The position numbers and the translations under genes are program-made. Shown here piece by piece: positions 17,997 to 26,684 of a DNA stretch of 64,000 bases (within the stretch, counting starts at the first letter, position 1; each line of letters opens with the position of its first letter). The DNA is from an uncultured Lachnospiraceae bacterium (GTDB lineage: Bacteria > Bacillota > Clostridia > Lachnospirales > Lachnospiraceae), in assembly GCA_910586015.1 (NCBI GenBank), contig CAJUGJ010000008.1, forward strand, positions 62,001 through 126,000. Direction: 5' to 3'. Under the pieces are notes generated by a model, which was given only the letters and a program-made list of their open reading frames with translations, did not search any database and was not told where the DNA came from.

Positions 17997-18626
17997 ATGA
18001 CACAACAGACCGTTTATATTAAAGCAGAACAATGTAGCGTTGTAACAAATAAAAAAGTTTTCTTAGAAGATGTTGTAACAATTTATGGTTCGGATAAAAA
18101 GTTAGTAAAGGAATTATCAAACGAAGTTCTTATGGTAGTAACAGAAGAAAAGAAAAAAAAATATATATTTTCAATTTTAAAGATTATTGAATTGTTACAA
18201 AAACAGCATCCCAATTTGACAGTAACTAATCTTGGAGAAACTGATCTAATTGTGGAATATATTCCTCCAAGTAAAAAAAATATGGTTTTAGAATGGATTA
18301 AAACTATCTTTGTATGTTTAGCAGTCTTTTTTGGAGGGGCATTTGCCATTATGACTTTTAATGAAGATGTCAGTACAACAAAAGTATTTGATCTTTTCTA
18401 TGAATTAGTTATGGGAAATCCAGCAACAGGAGGAAGTATTTTAGAGATCTCTTATTCAATTGGAATTCCTATTGGAATTATTGTATTTTTTAATCATTTC
18501 TCTAAGATTAAGATTAATTCTGATCCAACACCATTACAAGTTCAGCTTAGACTTTATGAACAGGATGAAAATACTGCCATTATTAAAAATGCTTCCAGAG
18601 AGAAAAAAACAATCGATGTAAATTAA
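17997..18626 (+). CDS. spoVAA: stage V sporulation protein AA
   Basis: A 209-residue protein with a soluble N-terminal half (about 1-95) and two membrane segments in the C-terminal half (about 100-122 and 150-167), as in SpoVAA. Typical features are the start TVYIKAEQ and the later VFFNHF before a polar tail. In Bacillus and Clostridia, SpoVA proteins form the inner-membrane channel that moves Ca-dipicolinate into the spore and out at germination. It is first of five consecutive spoVA genes behind a sigma-G promoter. Confidence 0.88.
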   Translation: MTQQTVYIKAEQCSVVTNKKVFLEDVVTIYGSDKKLVKELSNEVLMVVTEEKKKKYIFSILKIIELLQKQHPNLTVTNLGETDLIVEYIPPSKKNMVLEWIKTIFVCLAVFFGGAFAIMTFNEDVSTTKVFDLFYELVMGNPATGGSILEISYSIGIPIGIIVFFNHFSKIKINSDPTPLQVQLRLYEQDENTAIIKNASREKKTIDVN

Positions 18627-18652
18627 GAGTGATAAAAGGAAGGAAATGATAC

Positions 18653-19072
18653 ATGATAGCACAAAAGATTTTACTGTGTTTTATTGGTCTAACGGCAGGA
18701 AGTATGGTAGCAGCAGGAGTCTTTGCTTTTATTACATTAATTGGAGTAGTAACTCGATTAGCAGCACGAACAAAAACAGTAAAACACATCATGTTATATG
18801 AAGATATGGTAGTTCTTGGGGGTACATTAGGAAATATACTGACAATATTTGAGTGGAAAATTCCTGTAGGTGCATGGCTATTATGTCTGTTTGGTCTATT
18901 TTCAGGAATTTACATTGGATGTCAGGCAGTTGCACTTGCAGAGGCATTAAAAGTGATACCTGTTTTTGCAAAACGAATTCAGTTAAAAGTAGGACTTTCT
19001 CTGATTATTCTTATTTTAGCTATTGGAAAAGGACTTGGAGCATTGTGGCAGTTATATTTTAATTGGAAATGA
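18653..19072 (+). CDS. spoVAB: stage V sporulation protein AB
   Basis: A 139-residue integral membrane protein with four hydrophobic helices and the SpoVAB-like motif TLIGVVTRLAART. Start ATG 18653 has AAGGAAG upstream. It is 26 nt behind spoVAA and directly ahead of spoVAC. It is part of the SpoVA dipicolinate channel assembly; its own role is not defined. Confidence 0.86.
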   Translation: MIAQKILLCFIGLTAGSMVAAGVFAFITLIGVVTRLAARTKTVKHIMLYEDMVVLGGTLGNILTIFEWKIPVGAWLLCLFGLFSGIYIGCQAVALAEALKVIPVFAKRIQLKVGLSLIILILAIGKGLGALWQLYFNWK

Positions 19073-19085
19073 AAGGAGGATTTTC

Positions 19086-19586
19086 ATGGAAAAGGATTTA
19101 AAAAAGGTAACAGCAGCACAAGTTTCACAGGAAACAGAATCAGAGAAGAAAAAGGCTTTATATAATCAGTATGTTGGACAGATGACACCAAAACACAGTT
19201 GGTTTAAAAATTTGTGCAGAGCATGGTTAATTGGAGGACTGATTTGTGTACTTGGACAGGCACTTACAAATCTGTTTATATCACAAGATATGCAAAAGGA
19301 TCAGGCGGCTGCTTATACTACTATTTGTCTAATTTTACTTGCTATTATTTTTACTGGATTTGGATGGTATCAAAGATTAGCAAAATTTGCAGGAGCAGGA
19401 AGTGTTGTGCCAATTACTGGCTTTGCTAATTCTGTTGCAGCGCCTGCGATTGAATTTAAGAAAGAAGGACAAGTCTTTGGTATTGGATGTAAAATATTTA
19501 ATATTGCAGGACCTGTAATTTTATATGGAATTTTTTCTTCGTGGCTGTTAGGAGTTATTTATTGGATTTGGACATTATTTCAATAA
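19086..19586 (+). CDS. spoVAC: stage V sporulation protein AC
   Basis: A 166-residue membrane protein. ATG 19086 has AAAGGAGG at 19073-19080, whereas the longer frame from 19023 lies inside spoVAB. An acidic, polar N-terminus is followed by four membrane helices and the conserved GAGSVVPITGFANSVAAPA loop of the SpoVAC/SpoVAE superfamily. SpoVAC is the mechanosensitive dipicolinate channel subunit in B. subtilis. Confidence 0.92.
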   Translation: MEKDLKKVTAAQVSQETESEKKKALYNQYVGQMTPKHSWFKNLCRAWLIGGLICVLGQALTNLFISQDMQKDQAAAYTTICLILLAIIFTGFGWYQRLAKFAGAGSVVPITGFANSVAAPAIEFKKEGQVFGIGCKIFNIAGPVILYGIFSSWLLGVIYWIWTLFQ

Positions 19587-19626
19587 ATAAGAAAACTTAC
19601 AGTTAATTACAACATGGAGGTTAAAA

Positions 19627-20670
19627 ATGGAAAAGAAATTGAATAAAAGAAAAGGAAGTCAGAGCTTAGAATTTACAAATCCTCCGGTTATTTTATCAAC
19701 AGCTTGTGTTGTAGGAAAGAAAGAAGGGGAAGGACCATTAGGGGCTTATTTTGATCAAATAGAAGAAGATCCTATGTTTGGAGGAAAAACATGGGAAGAT
19801 GCAGAAAGTAAAATGATGTTTCGAACTGCAAATTTAGCATTAAAAAAGGCAAAGTTAGAAAGTAAAAATATTCGTTATTTAGTTGGTGGAGATCTGTTAG
19901 GACAATTAATTGCGACTTCATTTGGAGTAGAAAGTTTAGAAATTCCTCTGATCGGAGTGTATGGAGCATGTTCAACTATGGGAGAATCTCTAGCAGTAGC
20001 ATCTGTTTTAGTGGACGGAGGATATGCAGATAGAGCAATGGCAATCACTTCAAGTCACTTTGCAGGTGCAGAAAAACAATTTCGATTTCCACTTGCCTAT
20101 GGAAACCAAAGACCACTTGCTGCAACTTGGACAGTAACTGGAAGTGGGGCAGTAATTTTAGGTGATGAAACGAATACTGTTTTATATTCTGGTCATAAAG
20201 TACATGTTCGAGCTGTGACCTTTGGAAAAATTGTAGATTATGGTGTCAAAGACTCTATGAATATGGGGGCGTGTATGGCTCCTGCCGCTTCAAGTGTGAT
20301 TGCTGCTCATCTAAGAGATTTTAATTTAATTCCAGCATATTATGATAAAATTGTAACAGGCGATTTAGGAAGTGTAGGAAAAGATATTCTTATCGATTTA
20401 ATGCGACAGGAAGGATATGATATTTCTAAAAATCATATGGATTGTGGGATTGAGATCTATGATCCAGAAGTTCAAGATACCCACTCTGGCGGCAGCGGTT
20501 GTGGGTGTAGTGCAGCAACACTTTGTGGATATCTAATGAATCATTTAAAAGAAGGCAAATGGAAAAGAATCTTATTTGTGCCTACAGGAGCATTACTTTC
20601 TCCTGTAAGCTTTAATGAAGGACAAAGTGTTCCAGGAATTGCACATGCAGTTGTTTTGGAGGCAGTATAG
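19627..20670 (+). CDS. spoVAD: stage V sporulation protein AD
   Basis: A 347-residue soluble thiolase-fold protein. GGAGG precedes ATG 19627. Family landmarks include the segment YGACSTMGESLAVAS, where the thiolase-type cysteine would lie, and DTHSGGSGCGCSA near the C-terminal third. SpoVAD binds dipicolinic acid and works at the inner spore membrane with SpoVAC and SpoVAE. The length matches the family. Confidence 0.93.
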   Translation: MEKKLNKRKGSQSLEFTNPPVILSTACVVGKKEGEGPLGAYFDQIEEDPMFGGKTWEDAESKMMFRTANLALKKAKLESKNIRYLVGGDLLGQLIATSFGVESLEIPLIGVYGACSTMGESLAVASVLVDGGYADRAMAITSSHFAGAEKQFRFPLAYGNQRPLAATWTVTGSGAVILGDETNTVLYSGHKVHVRAVTFGKIVDYGVKDSMNMGACMAPAASSVIAAHLRDFNLIPAYYDKIVTGDLGSVGKDILIDLMRQEGYDISKNHMDCGIEIYDPEVQDTHSGGSGCGCSAATLCGYLMNHLKEGKWKRILFVPTGALLSPVSFNEGQSVPGIAHAVVLEAV

Positions 20671-20679
20671 GAGGAGTTT

Positions 20680-21036
20680 ATGGATTATTTGATAGCATTT
20701 TTAGTTGGTGGAGCAATCTGTGCCGCAGTACAGATTTTAATGGATAACACAAAACTGATGCCAGGAAGGATTATGGTTATTTTAGTCTGTCTTGGAACAC
20801 TACTTGGATTTTTAGGCATTTATGAACCCTTTGCCCAATGGGCAGGAGCAGGAGCAAGTGTTCCCTTGGTCGGCTTCGGAAACACTTTGGCAAAAGGAAT
20901 GAAAAAGGCAATTGATGAAGAAGGAATGATAGGATTATTTAAAGGTGGATTTACTGCTTCTGCGGTTGGAATCTCGGCTGCTTTAATCTTTGGATATCTA
21001 TCTTCTCTGATCTTTTCTCCAAAAATGAAAAAATAA
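20680..21036 (+). CDS. spoVAE: stage V sporulation protein AE (AEb type)
   Basis: A 118-residue membrane protein with the shared SpoVAC/AE motif GAGASVPLVGFGNTLAKG. It starts at ATG 20680, 9 nt after spoVAD, with AGGAG in front. It is the last gene of the operon; no spoVAEa or spoVAF follows. Its stop precedes a bidirectional terminator. Confidence 0.9.
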   Translation: MDYLIAFLVGGAICAAVQILMDNTKLMPGRIMVILVCLGTLLGFLGIYEPFAQWAGAGASVPLVGFGNTLAKGMKKAIDEEGMIGLFKGGFTASAVGISAALIFGYLSSLIFSPKMKK

Positions 21037-21088
21037 AACCATATGAAAGTATTTTTATGGGGATTCTCAAAGCAGATACCCTTTTATA

Positions 21089-21129
21089 AAAAAAGAAAGC
21101 TCCCTTTTTTAAAGAGAACTTTCTTTTTT
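21089..21129. terminator. bidirectional terminator between spoVAE and the PBP gene
   Basis: Arms AAAAGAAAGCTC and GAACTTTCTTTT, with T-rich ends on both strands, lie between convergent genes. Confidence 0.75.
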
Positions 21130-21131
21130 CG

Positions 21132-23900
21132 TTATTCCTCATCAGGTTCATTTTCGTCTTCTTGTGGTGGAGTAGTTGGTTCAACAGGTGTAGTTGGTTC
21201 AACTGGCTCATCTATTTCTGGAGGATAGACAACAACCGGAGGTTTTAGATGATTGTCATCATCTATTGGCTCATCAGGTTCCACTTCTTCTGGAGTAGGT
21301 GCTACTTCAGAATGAATCGTACATACTGAATTTTCTCCTGAAGGAAGAATATTTGGTGTATCCCATGTTGGAGAAGTCTCTTCTTTGGTGAGATACACTA
21401 CTTCTTTAACCTGATCGGATGGACAGTTTGGATTCGCAAGCTTTCCAGATCCCTTGCAGACAGAAACTTTGATATGACAAGTACATTTTTGGGTTGGAAC
21501 TGTTCCTTTTGCAAAATATTCTGTCTTTACTTTTGCACCATAATCTCCTATTGCATTTTCACAAAGTCCCGGTACAGCTAAGTTTCCACATTTGGTACAA
21601 ACAGTTGCAGTCACAATAGAATCTGGCATTGGAAAAGCAACATTTTCTAACTGTTTACTAGAATGAATTTCTTCCATAATATTACGCCAGAGATTTTGAT
21701 GATAAGTTTTATTGGCAGCCTGATCAAAGTTATTATCATATCCTGTCCAAATACCAGCAGTATAATAAGGAGTATAACCAACAAACCAAAGATCATTATT
21801 TTTAGTAGAAGTTCCTGTCTTTCCTGCAACTGGCATTTTATAGTTTTTAAATCCAAGTCTTGAACCAGTACCAATTTTAATTGTATCCTGCATAGCACTG
21901 GTTAGCAAAAAGGAGGTAGAAGTCTTAATTACCTGTGTTGGATTAGGTTTGTTCTCAAGTAAGACTTTGCCATTACGGTCAAGAACTTTAGTATATAAAA
22001 TAGGTTTGTTATAAATACCATTATTGGCAATAGTTCCATAGGCAGCAGTAATTTCTAAGTTAGAAACTCCATCTGTCAGACCTCCAAGTGCAAGAGAAAC
22101 ATTAATATCAGAATAGACTTTTCCATTTTGATCTGTTCTGGATTCTACTAAGGTGGAAAATCCAAGTTTTTGTAGATATTCAAATCCAATCCTTGGAGTA
22201 ACCCGTTCCATAATTCGACAGGCAACAATATTCATAGAATTATAAATTCCTTCACGAATAGACTTTAAACCTTTATAAACTCCACGATTCCAGTTTTCCA
22301 CTTTACTATTTGTACCAGGATAATAGTATTCTGAATCATCTGCTACAGTAGCCAATGTCATACCAGAAGTATCTAAGGCAGGAAGGAAAGAAGCAAGAAC
22401 CTTAAAAGTCGATCCGACTTGACGTTTTGAATCAGTGGCACGATTTAGACCACGATTAGTCACTTTTTCTCCACGACCACCATAAACTGCTACAACAGCT
22501 CCTGTAGACTGTTCAACAATAGAGATAGAACACTGTGGCTGTAGTGTCAGATTCATCTTTTCTCCATCTACCAAGTCGCCTTCTTCTAACATAGCCTCTT
22601 TAAAAATATTACATTTTTCTTTTATATCATCTGGATCGATCGTATATTGACTGATTCCGGTTGAACCTTTGGTATGATAATAAAGACGGTTAGTATCTTT
22701 ATAATCTGCAAAATAATTATATAGATCATGATCTTGATAGTGAACAAAACTACCATCTGCTTTTTTGATCGAGAGAGCATAAGTTAGTTCATAATAAGAT
22801 CCCTGACCAACAGCTGGAAAGTTCTCTTCATTTGTAAAATATTTATCTACGATTGCTTGAACATCCGGATCTTGTGTCGTAAAGATCTGAAGACCACCCG
22901 AATAGAGAAGATCGGATGCCTGTTCTTTACTCATTCCACGTTCTTTTTGCAGATCTTCCATTAAATTATTATATAGGGCATCTGTAAAGTAAGAATAGTA
23001 AGAAGATTGTGTCATTTGCTCTGACTGTACTTTTACTCTTGTATAAACATCTGCTGTATCTGCAATCGCTTCGTCATAGGCAGCTTGAGAACAGAAACCA
23101 TTTTCTAACATTAAATCCAATGTACTTTTACGACGTTTTTGATTTTCTTCTGGATAGTTGATTGGATTTTGGTAAGTTGGAGAGAGGGCAAGAGCCGCAA
23201 GTACAGTTGCCTCAGATAAGTTTAAATCCCATACATCTTTTCCAAAGTAGTTCTGAGCAGCAACTTCAACTCCAAAGGAGCGATTTCCAAGATAGATATT
23301 ATTTAGGTATGCCTCTAAAATCTCTTCTTTCGTATATTGATCTTCTAATTGGATTGCTAGATATTGTTCTTGTATCTTTCTTGTGATTTTATCAATCGCA
23401 TTTTTTTCATTTCCTCCATTAAATACTTTATTTTTAAGTAACTGTTGTGTAATAGTACTTCCACCATATCCTAAACCTTTTGTATTTAACACAGAAACAC
23501 CAGCACGTAAAATTCCTCGAATATCAATTCCGTCATGTTTATAAAACCGTTCATCTTCTGCTGCAATAAAAGCATATTTGACACATTCTGGAATTTTTTC
23601 AATAGAAGTATAGACACGATTGGATTCTGCACCAACCCATGTACCAGAAAGTGTTCCATCACTATAATAAATATGTGTTGTAAATCCCTCTGGATCAATA
23701 CTGATGTGTGAAAGTTCAGGTGCATTGTCAATCATTCCTCTAGCAGCACCATATCCAGCAAAACATCCTATTATAATAAGAAATACAACACAGACAAGAC
23801 TAAGACGAAATAAAAGTACACGAAATTTTGTTGTCATTCGCTTAGAAAAAGACTTTATCTTATGCTGTTTTTTTATTACGCCTTTTTTACTGAAATCCAT
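21132..23900 (-). CDS. class A penicillin-binding protein (bifunctional transglycosylase/transpeptidase)
   Basis: A 922-residue PBP1A-type protein. The start is set at 23900 because GAGGAGG lies just upstream; the longer frame from 23924 would contain that site. A lysine-rich cytoplasmic N-terminus precedes one membrane helix (about 30-55). A GT51 glycosyltransferase domain (EDERFYKHDGIDIRG, then GGSTITQQLLKN) and a transpeptidase domain with Ser about 497 in GSTFK, an SMN motif and KTGT (about 693) follow. The C-terminus holds Cys-containing repeats (CTKCG, CHIK) and a Pro/Glu/Asp/Thr-rich tail of about 55 residues. It polymerises and cross-links peptidoglycan at the outer membrane face. Confidence 0.93.
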   Translation of the reverse strand: MDFSKKGVIKKQHKIKSFSKRMTTKFRVLLFRLSLVCVVFLIIIGCFAGYGAARGMIDNAPELSHISIDPEGFTTHIYYSDGTLSGTWVGAESNRVYTSIEKIPECVKYAFIAAEDERFYKHDGIDIRGILRAGVSVLNTKGLGYGGSTITQQLLKNKVFNGGNEKNAIDKITRKIQEQYLAIQLEDQYTKEEILEAYLNNIYLGNRSFGVEVAAQNYFGKDVWDLNLSEATVLAALALSPTYQNPINYPEENQKRRKSTLDLMLENGFCSQAAYDEAIADTADVYTRVKVQSEQMTQSSYYSYFTDALYNNLMEDLQKERGMSKEQASDLLYSGGLQIFTTQDPDVQAIVDKYFTNEENFPAVGQGSYYELTYALSIKKADGSFVHYQDHDLYNYFADYKDTNRLYYHTKGSTGISQYTIDPDDIKEKCNIFKEAMLEEGDLVDGEKMNLTLQPQCSISIVEQSTGAVVAVYGGRGEKVTNRGLNRATDSKRQVGSTFKVLASFLPALDTSGMTLATVADDSEYYYPGTNSKVENWNRGVYKGLKSIREGIYNSMNIVACRIMERVTPRIGFEYLQKLGFSTLVESRTDQNGKVYSDINVSLALGGLTDGVSNLEITAAYGTIANNGIYNKPILYTKVLDRNGKVLLENKPNPTQVIKTSTSFLLTSAMQDTIKIGTGSRLGFKNYKMPVAGKTGTSTKNNDLWFVGYTPYYTAGIWTGYDNNFDQAANKTYHQNLWRNIMEEIHSSKQLENVAFPMPDSIVTATVCTKCGNLAVPGLCENAIGDYGAKVKTEYFAKGTVPTQKCTCHIKVSVCKGSGKLANPNCPSDQVKEVVYLTKEETSPTWDTPNILPSGENSVCTIHSEVAPTPEEVEPDEPIDDDNHLKPPVVVYPPEIDEPVEPTTPVEPTTPPQEDENEPDEE

Positions 23901-23923
23901 AAAATTCCTCCTCTCTAATATCA

Positions 23924-24580
23924 TTATTGTGGAAATAATAGAGTTTTTCCGTCAAGCTTTGAAAAATATAATTCCTCTTCTAAAGTAAAAACGGAACGTC
24001 CAGCAGTAGCTTCTGTAAGCTTATCCAAAAATCGTTTTTCCTGTTCTGGTGACAGAATCAAACTGGTTGTAACTTGATGTGTATATTCGGTTGCTAGAAT
24101 AGAAAGTTCCATCTGGTTTGCAAGATAAGTCAGTTTTCCAATACCAGTATAGTCAGTAGAAATGGTATACTTTTTTCCAAGCTGTAAAGTTAGAATAGTA
24201 CAATTTTTTAATCCTGATTTTAGAGCACTTTGATAAGCTCTTACTAATCCGCCTGTTCCAAGAAGTGTTCCTCCAAAATATCTGGTGACAACAGCACAGG
24301 TATTATGAAGTTCTTCTTTTAATAGTACCTCAAGCATTGGTCTTCCAGCAGTTTGACTTGGTTCTCCATCATCACTACAACGAACAAGTTCTTGATTTTT
24401 TCCAAGGACATAAGCAGAACAGTTATGGGAGGCATCCCAGTATTTTTTTTTCATTTCTTCTAGGAAAGCAAGTGCTTCCTCTTCCGTGGAAATTGGACGG
24501 ATTGTAGCAATAAAACGAGATTTTTTTTCTGTAATTTCACCTTCTCCGCCACGGTAAATGATTTTATAACAACCGTTCAT
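23924..24580 (-). CDS. YigZ/IMPACT family protein
   Basis: A 218-residue cytoplasmic protein of the UPF0029/YigZ (YvyE) family. The N-terminal domain shows the signature KSRFIATIRPI, then a DASHNCSAYVLG segment, CSDDGEPSQTAGRPML and TRYFGGTLLGTGGLVRAY. A C-terminal ferredoxin-like DUF1949 domain follows. The molecular function is unsettled; eukaryotic IMPACT modulates translation control through GCN2. It is transcribed with the PBP gene, whose start lies 24 nt downstream. Confidence 0.9.
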   Translation of the reverse strand: MNGCYKIIYRGGEGEITEKKSRFIATIRPISTEEEALAFLEEMKKKYWDASHNCSAYVLGKNQELVRCSDDGEPSQTAGRPMLEVLLKEELHNTCAVVTRYFGGTLLGTGGLVRAYQSALKSGLKNCTILTLQLGKKYTISTDYTGIGKLTYLANQMELSILATEYTHQVTTSLILSPEQEKRFLDKLTEATAGRSVFTLEEELYFSKLDGKTLLFPQ

Positions 24581-24634
24581 TCCAAATTCCTTTCCTTAAT
24601 CTAGTATTTCCATTTTGTCTAGCTTTCACCCATC

Positions 24635-24663
24635 TTGACAAATGCTTCATTGTAACTTACTAT
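24635..24663 (+). promoter_or_regulatory. sigma-A promoter for the VanZ-like gene
   Basis: TTGACA (24635-24640), a 17-nt spacer, then TACTAT (24658-24663). The predicted 5' UTR is about 90 nt. Confidence 0.65.
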
Positions 24664-24761
24664 GAAACTGTATCAATTATAACAATGAGAGGACATTCCC
24701 GCAAGTAAGAATTTGTAAGAATCGAGAAAAAAACTTTAGAATTTCCATATGGAGGATAAAA

Positions 24762-25292
24762 ATGAACAAGATACAAGATAAAGATGAAAAAAATAAGAGA
24801 AGAAAAAGAGCAATTTTATCTGCACTTCCTGCATTGGGAATGATGACAGTTATTTTTATTTTTTCTTCTAAAAATGCAGAACAATCCAATGCAACTTCTT
24901 CTCCGTTTGCCGAAACAGCTTTAAAAGCATATGAGGGATTATTTGGAAATGATTCACTTCAACAAAATAGTTTTTCTTTTATTCATCATCTGGTTCGAAA
25001 AGCAGCACATATGACAGAATATGGAATATTAGCAATATTAATTGCATTTCATTTGAAAGTCTGTAAGGTGTCTGGATGGAAATTGTTTGGAATTTCGTCT
25101 GTTGCTTCTATTACATATGCAGCAACAGACGAGTTTCATCAGCTTTTTGTTCCAGGAAGAAGTGGACAGCTTTCTGATGTTATGATTGATGGAGCAGGAG
25201 CAGTCTTAGGAGCCGCCTTCTTTTATTTGGCTACACAAATTTATTCAGCGAGACATCATAAACATAACCAATTTGGTTCAATTTCTGAATAA
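24762..25292 (+). CDS. VanZ-like membrane protein
   Basis: A 176-residue protein; ATG 24762 follows TGGAGG. It has a basic N-terminus, then about four membrane helices. VanZ-family landmarks are IFIFSSKNAEQSN after the first helix, RKAAHMTEYGILAI in the middle, and ATDEFHQLFVPGRSGQLSDV. VanZ of the vancomycin cluster gives low teicoplanin resistance, but most chromosomal homologues have no tested role. Its last 62 nt overlap a DUF4250 gene on the other strand. Confidence 0.88.
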   Translation: MNKIQDKDEKNKRRKRAILSALPALGMMTVIFIFSSKNAEQSNATSSPFAETALKAYEGLFGNDSLQQNSFSFIHHLVRKAAHMTEYGILAILIAFHLKVCKVSGWKLFGISSVASITYAATDEFHQLFVPGRSGQLSDVMIDGAGAVLGAAFFYLATQIYSARHHKHNQFGSISE

Positions 25293-25407
25293 TTTCCTCT
25301 GACTCTAATTCAAAAGCAGAACATAGTTCTTCTAAAGAAGAATAAAAATCACGAAGCTGTGTATTGATATAACTAAGTAAAATAATAGGATCTTGTGGAA
25401 GCTGCAT
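25231..25407 (-). CDS. DUF4250 domain protein
   Basis: A 58-residue protein beginning MQLPQDPIILLSYINTQLRD. ATG is at 25405-25407, with AAAGGA upstream on the minus strand, and the stop is TAG at 25231-25233. Start (PxDPIILLSYINTxLRDFY), middle (ESEEIIQKL) and end (YDVSLNKFV) all agree with the short DUF4250 family that I recall from clostridia. Its function is unknown. It fills what would otherwise be an empty gap, and its 3' end overlaps the VanZ-like gene tail to tail. Confidence 0.8.
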   Translation of the reverse strand: MQLPQDPIILLSYINTQLRDFYSSLEELCSAFELESEEIIQKLNQIGYVYDVSLNKFV

Positions 25408-25511
25408 CTGTTTTCCTTTCTGTTGTGGTTAAGAAACTACCACAGACATTTTTTAATAGTTTAATCGAAAAAGAAAGAAAATACAACTCTTAGAAAGAAT
25501 GAGGATACAAA

Positions 25512-25814
25512 GTGAAACGTATTTTTGCAATAATAGGAGTTATCATATTACTTGCCCTTTATTTGATTTCCTTTATATCGGCGGTTTTAGCTAAACCCTA
25601 TGCGTCTGAATTATTTATGGCAAGTATTTTTTGTACAATAGTAATTCCAATTTTGATGTATGGATTTTTGATTGTATATCGCTATGTACATCGAGATGAC
25701 AAAACTTCAGTAAGTTTAAAGGATTTAAAAAAACAAAATAAAGAATATGAAAAACATGAATTTCAAAAGAGGGATTCTAGGGAAAAGAAGGATAGAAAAG
25801 ACCTTGACAAATAG
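25512..25814 (+). CDS. small two-TM protein with charged tail
   Basis: A 100-residue protein starting at GTG 25512 with GAGGA 7 nt upstream. Two hydrophobic helices (about 4-27 and 35-58) are followed by a highly charged Lys/Asp/Glu tail. I do not recognise a specific family; similar short membrane proteins are common in clostridia. The stop codon overlaps the promoter described at 25804. Confidence 0.65.
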   Translation: MKRIFAIIGVIILLALYLISFISAVLAKPYASELFMASIFCTIVIPILMYGFLIVYRYVHRDDKTSVSLKDLKKQNKEYEKHEFQKRDSREKKDRKDLDK

Positions 25815-25831
25815 TTGTTTCTCTATATAAT
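25804..25831 (+). promoter_or_regulatory. strong sigma-A promoter inside the end of the two-TM gene
   Basis: TTGACA (25804-25809), a 16-nt spacer, then TATAAT (25826-25831). Both hexamers are perfect. The predicted start point, about 25837-25839, coincides with the first base of a stem-loop. Confidence 0.7.
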
Positions 25832-25836
25832 TAAAA

Positions 25837-25872
25837 AGGGGAAATTCACTTTAATATCAGTGAACTTCCTCT
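25837..25872 (+). other. stem-loop at the predicted RNA 5' end
   Basis: AGGGGAAATTCACT pairs with AGTGAACTTCCTCT around an 8-nt loop, with one G-T wobble and one mismatch. No T run follows on the plus strand, so it does not look like a plus-strand terminator. Confidence 0.55.
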
Positions 25873-25896
25873 ATAAAAAGGGGAGGATAAGTAATA

Positions 25897-25947
25897 ATGT
25901 TATCTTTCGTAGTTCGCTTTTCATTGGAGGGGGGGTCCAACGATTGA
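25897..25947 (+). other. possible 16-codon micro-ORF in the SEC-C leader
   Basis: ATG 25897 follows GGGGAGG at 10 nt and encodes MLSFVVRFSLEGGSND. Its stop TGA (25945-25947) overlaps a TTG start (25944) of a 22-codon ORF ending at 26012 that has its own GGAGGGGGG. The overlap suggests coupled translation, but nothing shows that either peptide is made. Confidence 0.3.
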
Positions 25948-26098
25948 AAGAGCTTACCATCCCTAATTCTCTTCTAGTCGCTAATGTTAGTAGAAGACTG
26001 GAAGAAGATTAGATTAATCATAGTATTAGCAGAATAAATAAATTTATTCATAACAAAATAAAAATTTTTAGAAATGATAGTTAGAAAGGATGAAACAG

Positions 26099-26605
26099 AT
26101 GAGCTTATTAGAAGATTGGAGAAATGAAGCATATTCCAAAGATATGAAAACAAAGGAAGGAAAACAGTTTTGGCAGAACTATTTTGATATTGAAAAGGGA
26201 ATATATGAACAGCTTCTTGACAAGCCAGAGGTTGTAATAGAAGGGACAGTAGAGGGATTAGCAAAACAGTATGATGTTGAACTTAAAATTATGGTTGGAT
26301 TTTTGGATGGAATTAATGACAGTTTAATCCATCCAAATCCGATTGAAGAGATGACACAACAAACAATGGTAAATTTAGGATTTGACAAAGAAAAACTCTA
26401 TTATAATATGGTAGAAGCAGAGGCAGAATGGCTGTATCATCTTCCTGCATGGAATAATCTTTTATCTGAGGAAAAAAGAAAAGAACTATATCTAAAACAG
26501 AGAAAATCTGGAACAATCGTTAAGGAAAAAAAGATTGGAAGAAACGATCCATGTCCATGTGGAAGCGGAAAGAAGTATAAATTTTGTTGTGGAAAAAACG
26601 CATAA
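26099..26605 (+). CDS. SEC-C motif protein
   Basis: A 168-residue cytoplasmic protein. ATG 26099 lies 9 nt after AGAAAGGA; the ATG at 26090 directly abuts that site. The body is mostly helical and acidic with no known catalytic motif. The C-terminal 22 residues are a SEC-C zinc-binding motif (RNDPCPCGSGKKYKFCC) like that at the end of SecA. Stand-alone SEC-C proteins are widespread and mostly uncharacterised. The gene has a leader of about 260 nt from the promoter at 25804. Confidence 0.82.
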   Translation: MSLLEDWRNEAYSKDMKTKEGKQFWQNYFDIEKGIYEQLLDKPEVVIEGTVEGLAKQYDVELKIMVGFLDGINDSLIHPNPIEEMTQQTMVNLGFDKEKLYYNMVEAEAEWLYHLPAWNNLLSEEKRKELYLKQRKSGTIVKEKKIGRNDPCPCGSGKKYKFCCGKNA

Positions 26606-26629
26606 ATTAAAAAACACTCAGAAAAATGT

Positions 26630-26672
26630 TTACGACCTGTGGTTAGAATTGATAGACTGCCACAGGTCGCTT
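26630..26672. terminator. terminator between SEC-C gene and XRE regulator
   Basis: CGACCTGTGG (26633-26642) and CCACAGGTCG (26660-26669) form a perfect 10-bp stem between convergent genes. The flanks are T-rich in minus orientation. Confidence 0.7.
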
Positions 26673-26684
26673 ATATAATAAGTC

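Noticed and set aside
19214..19429. 71-codon plus-strand frame
   Set aside because: It lies in an alternative frame inside spoVAC; composition is that of a frame shadow.
21043..21228. 61-codon plus-strand frame
   Set aside because: It runs through the bidirectional terminator and antisense to the Pro/Glu-rich tail of the PBP gene; repetitive composition explains it.
25837..25872. Plus-strand terminator for the two-TM gene
   Set aside because: There is no T run on the plus strand, and a strong promoter starts transcription right at this hairpin.
25815..26012. 65-codon frame on the plus strand
   Set aside because: It begins inside the promoter/hairpin element and has no ribosome site at its start. 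Only its last 22 codons look translatable, from an internal TTG.
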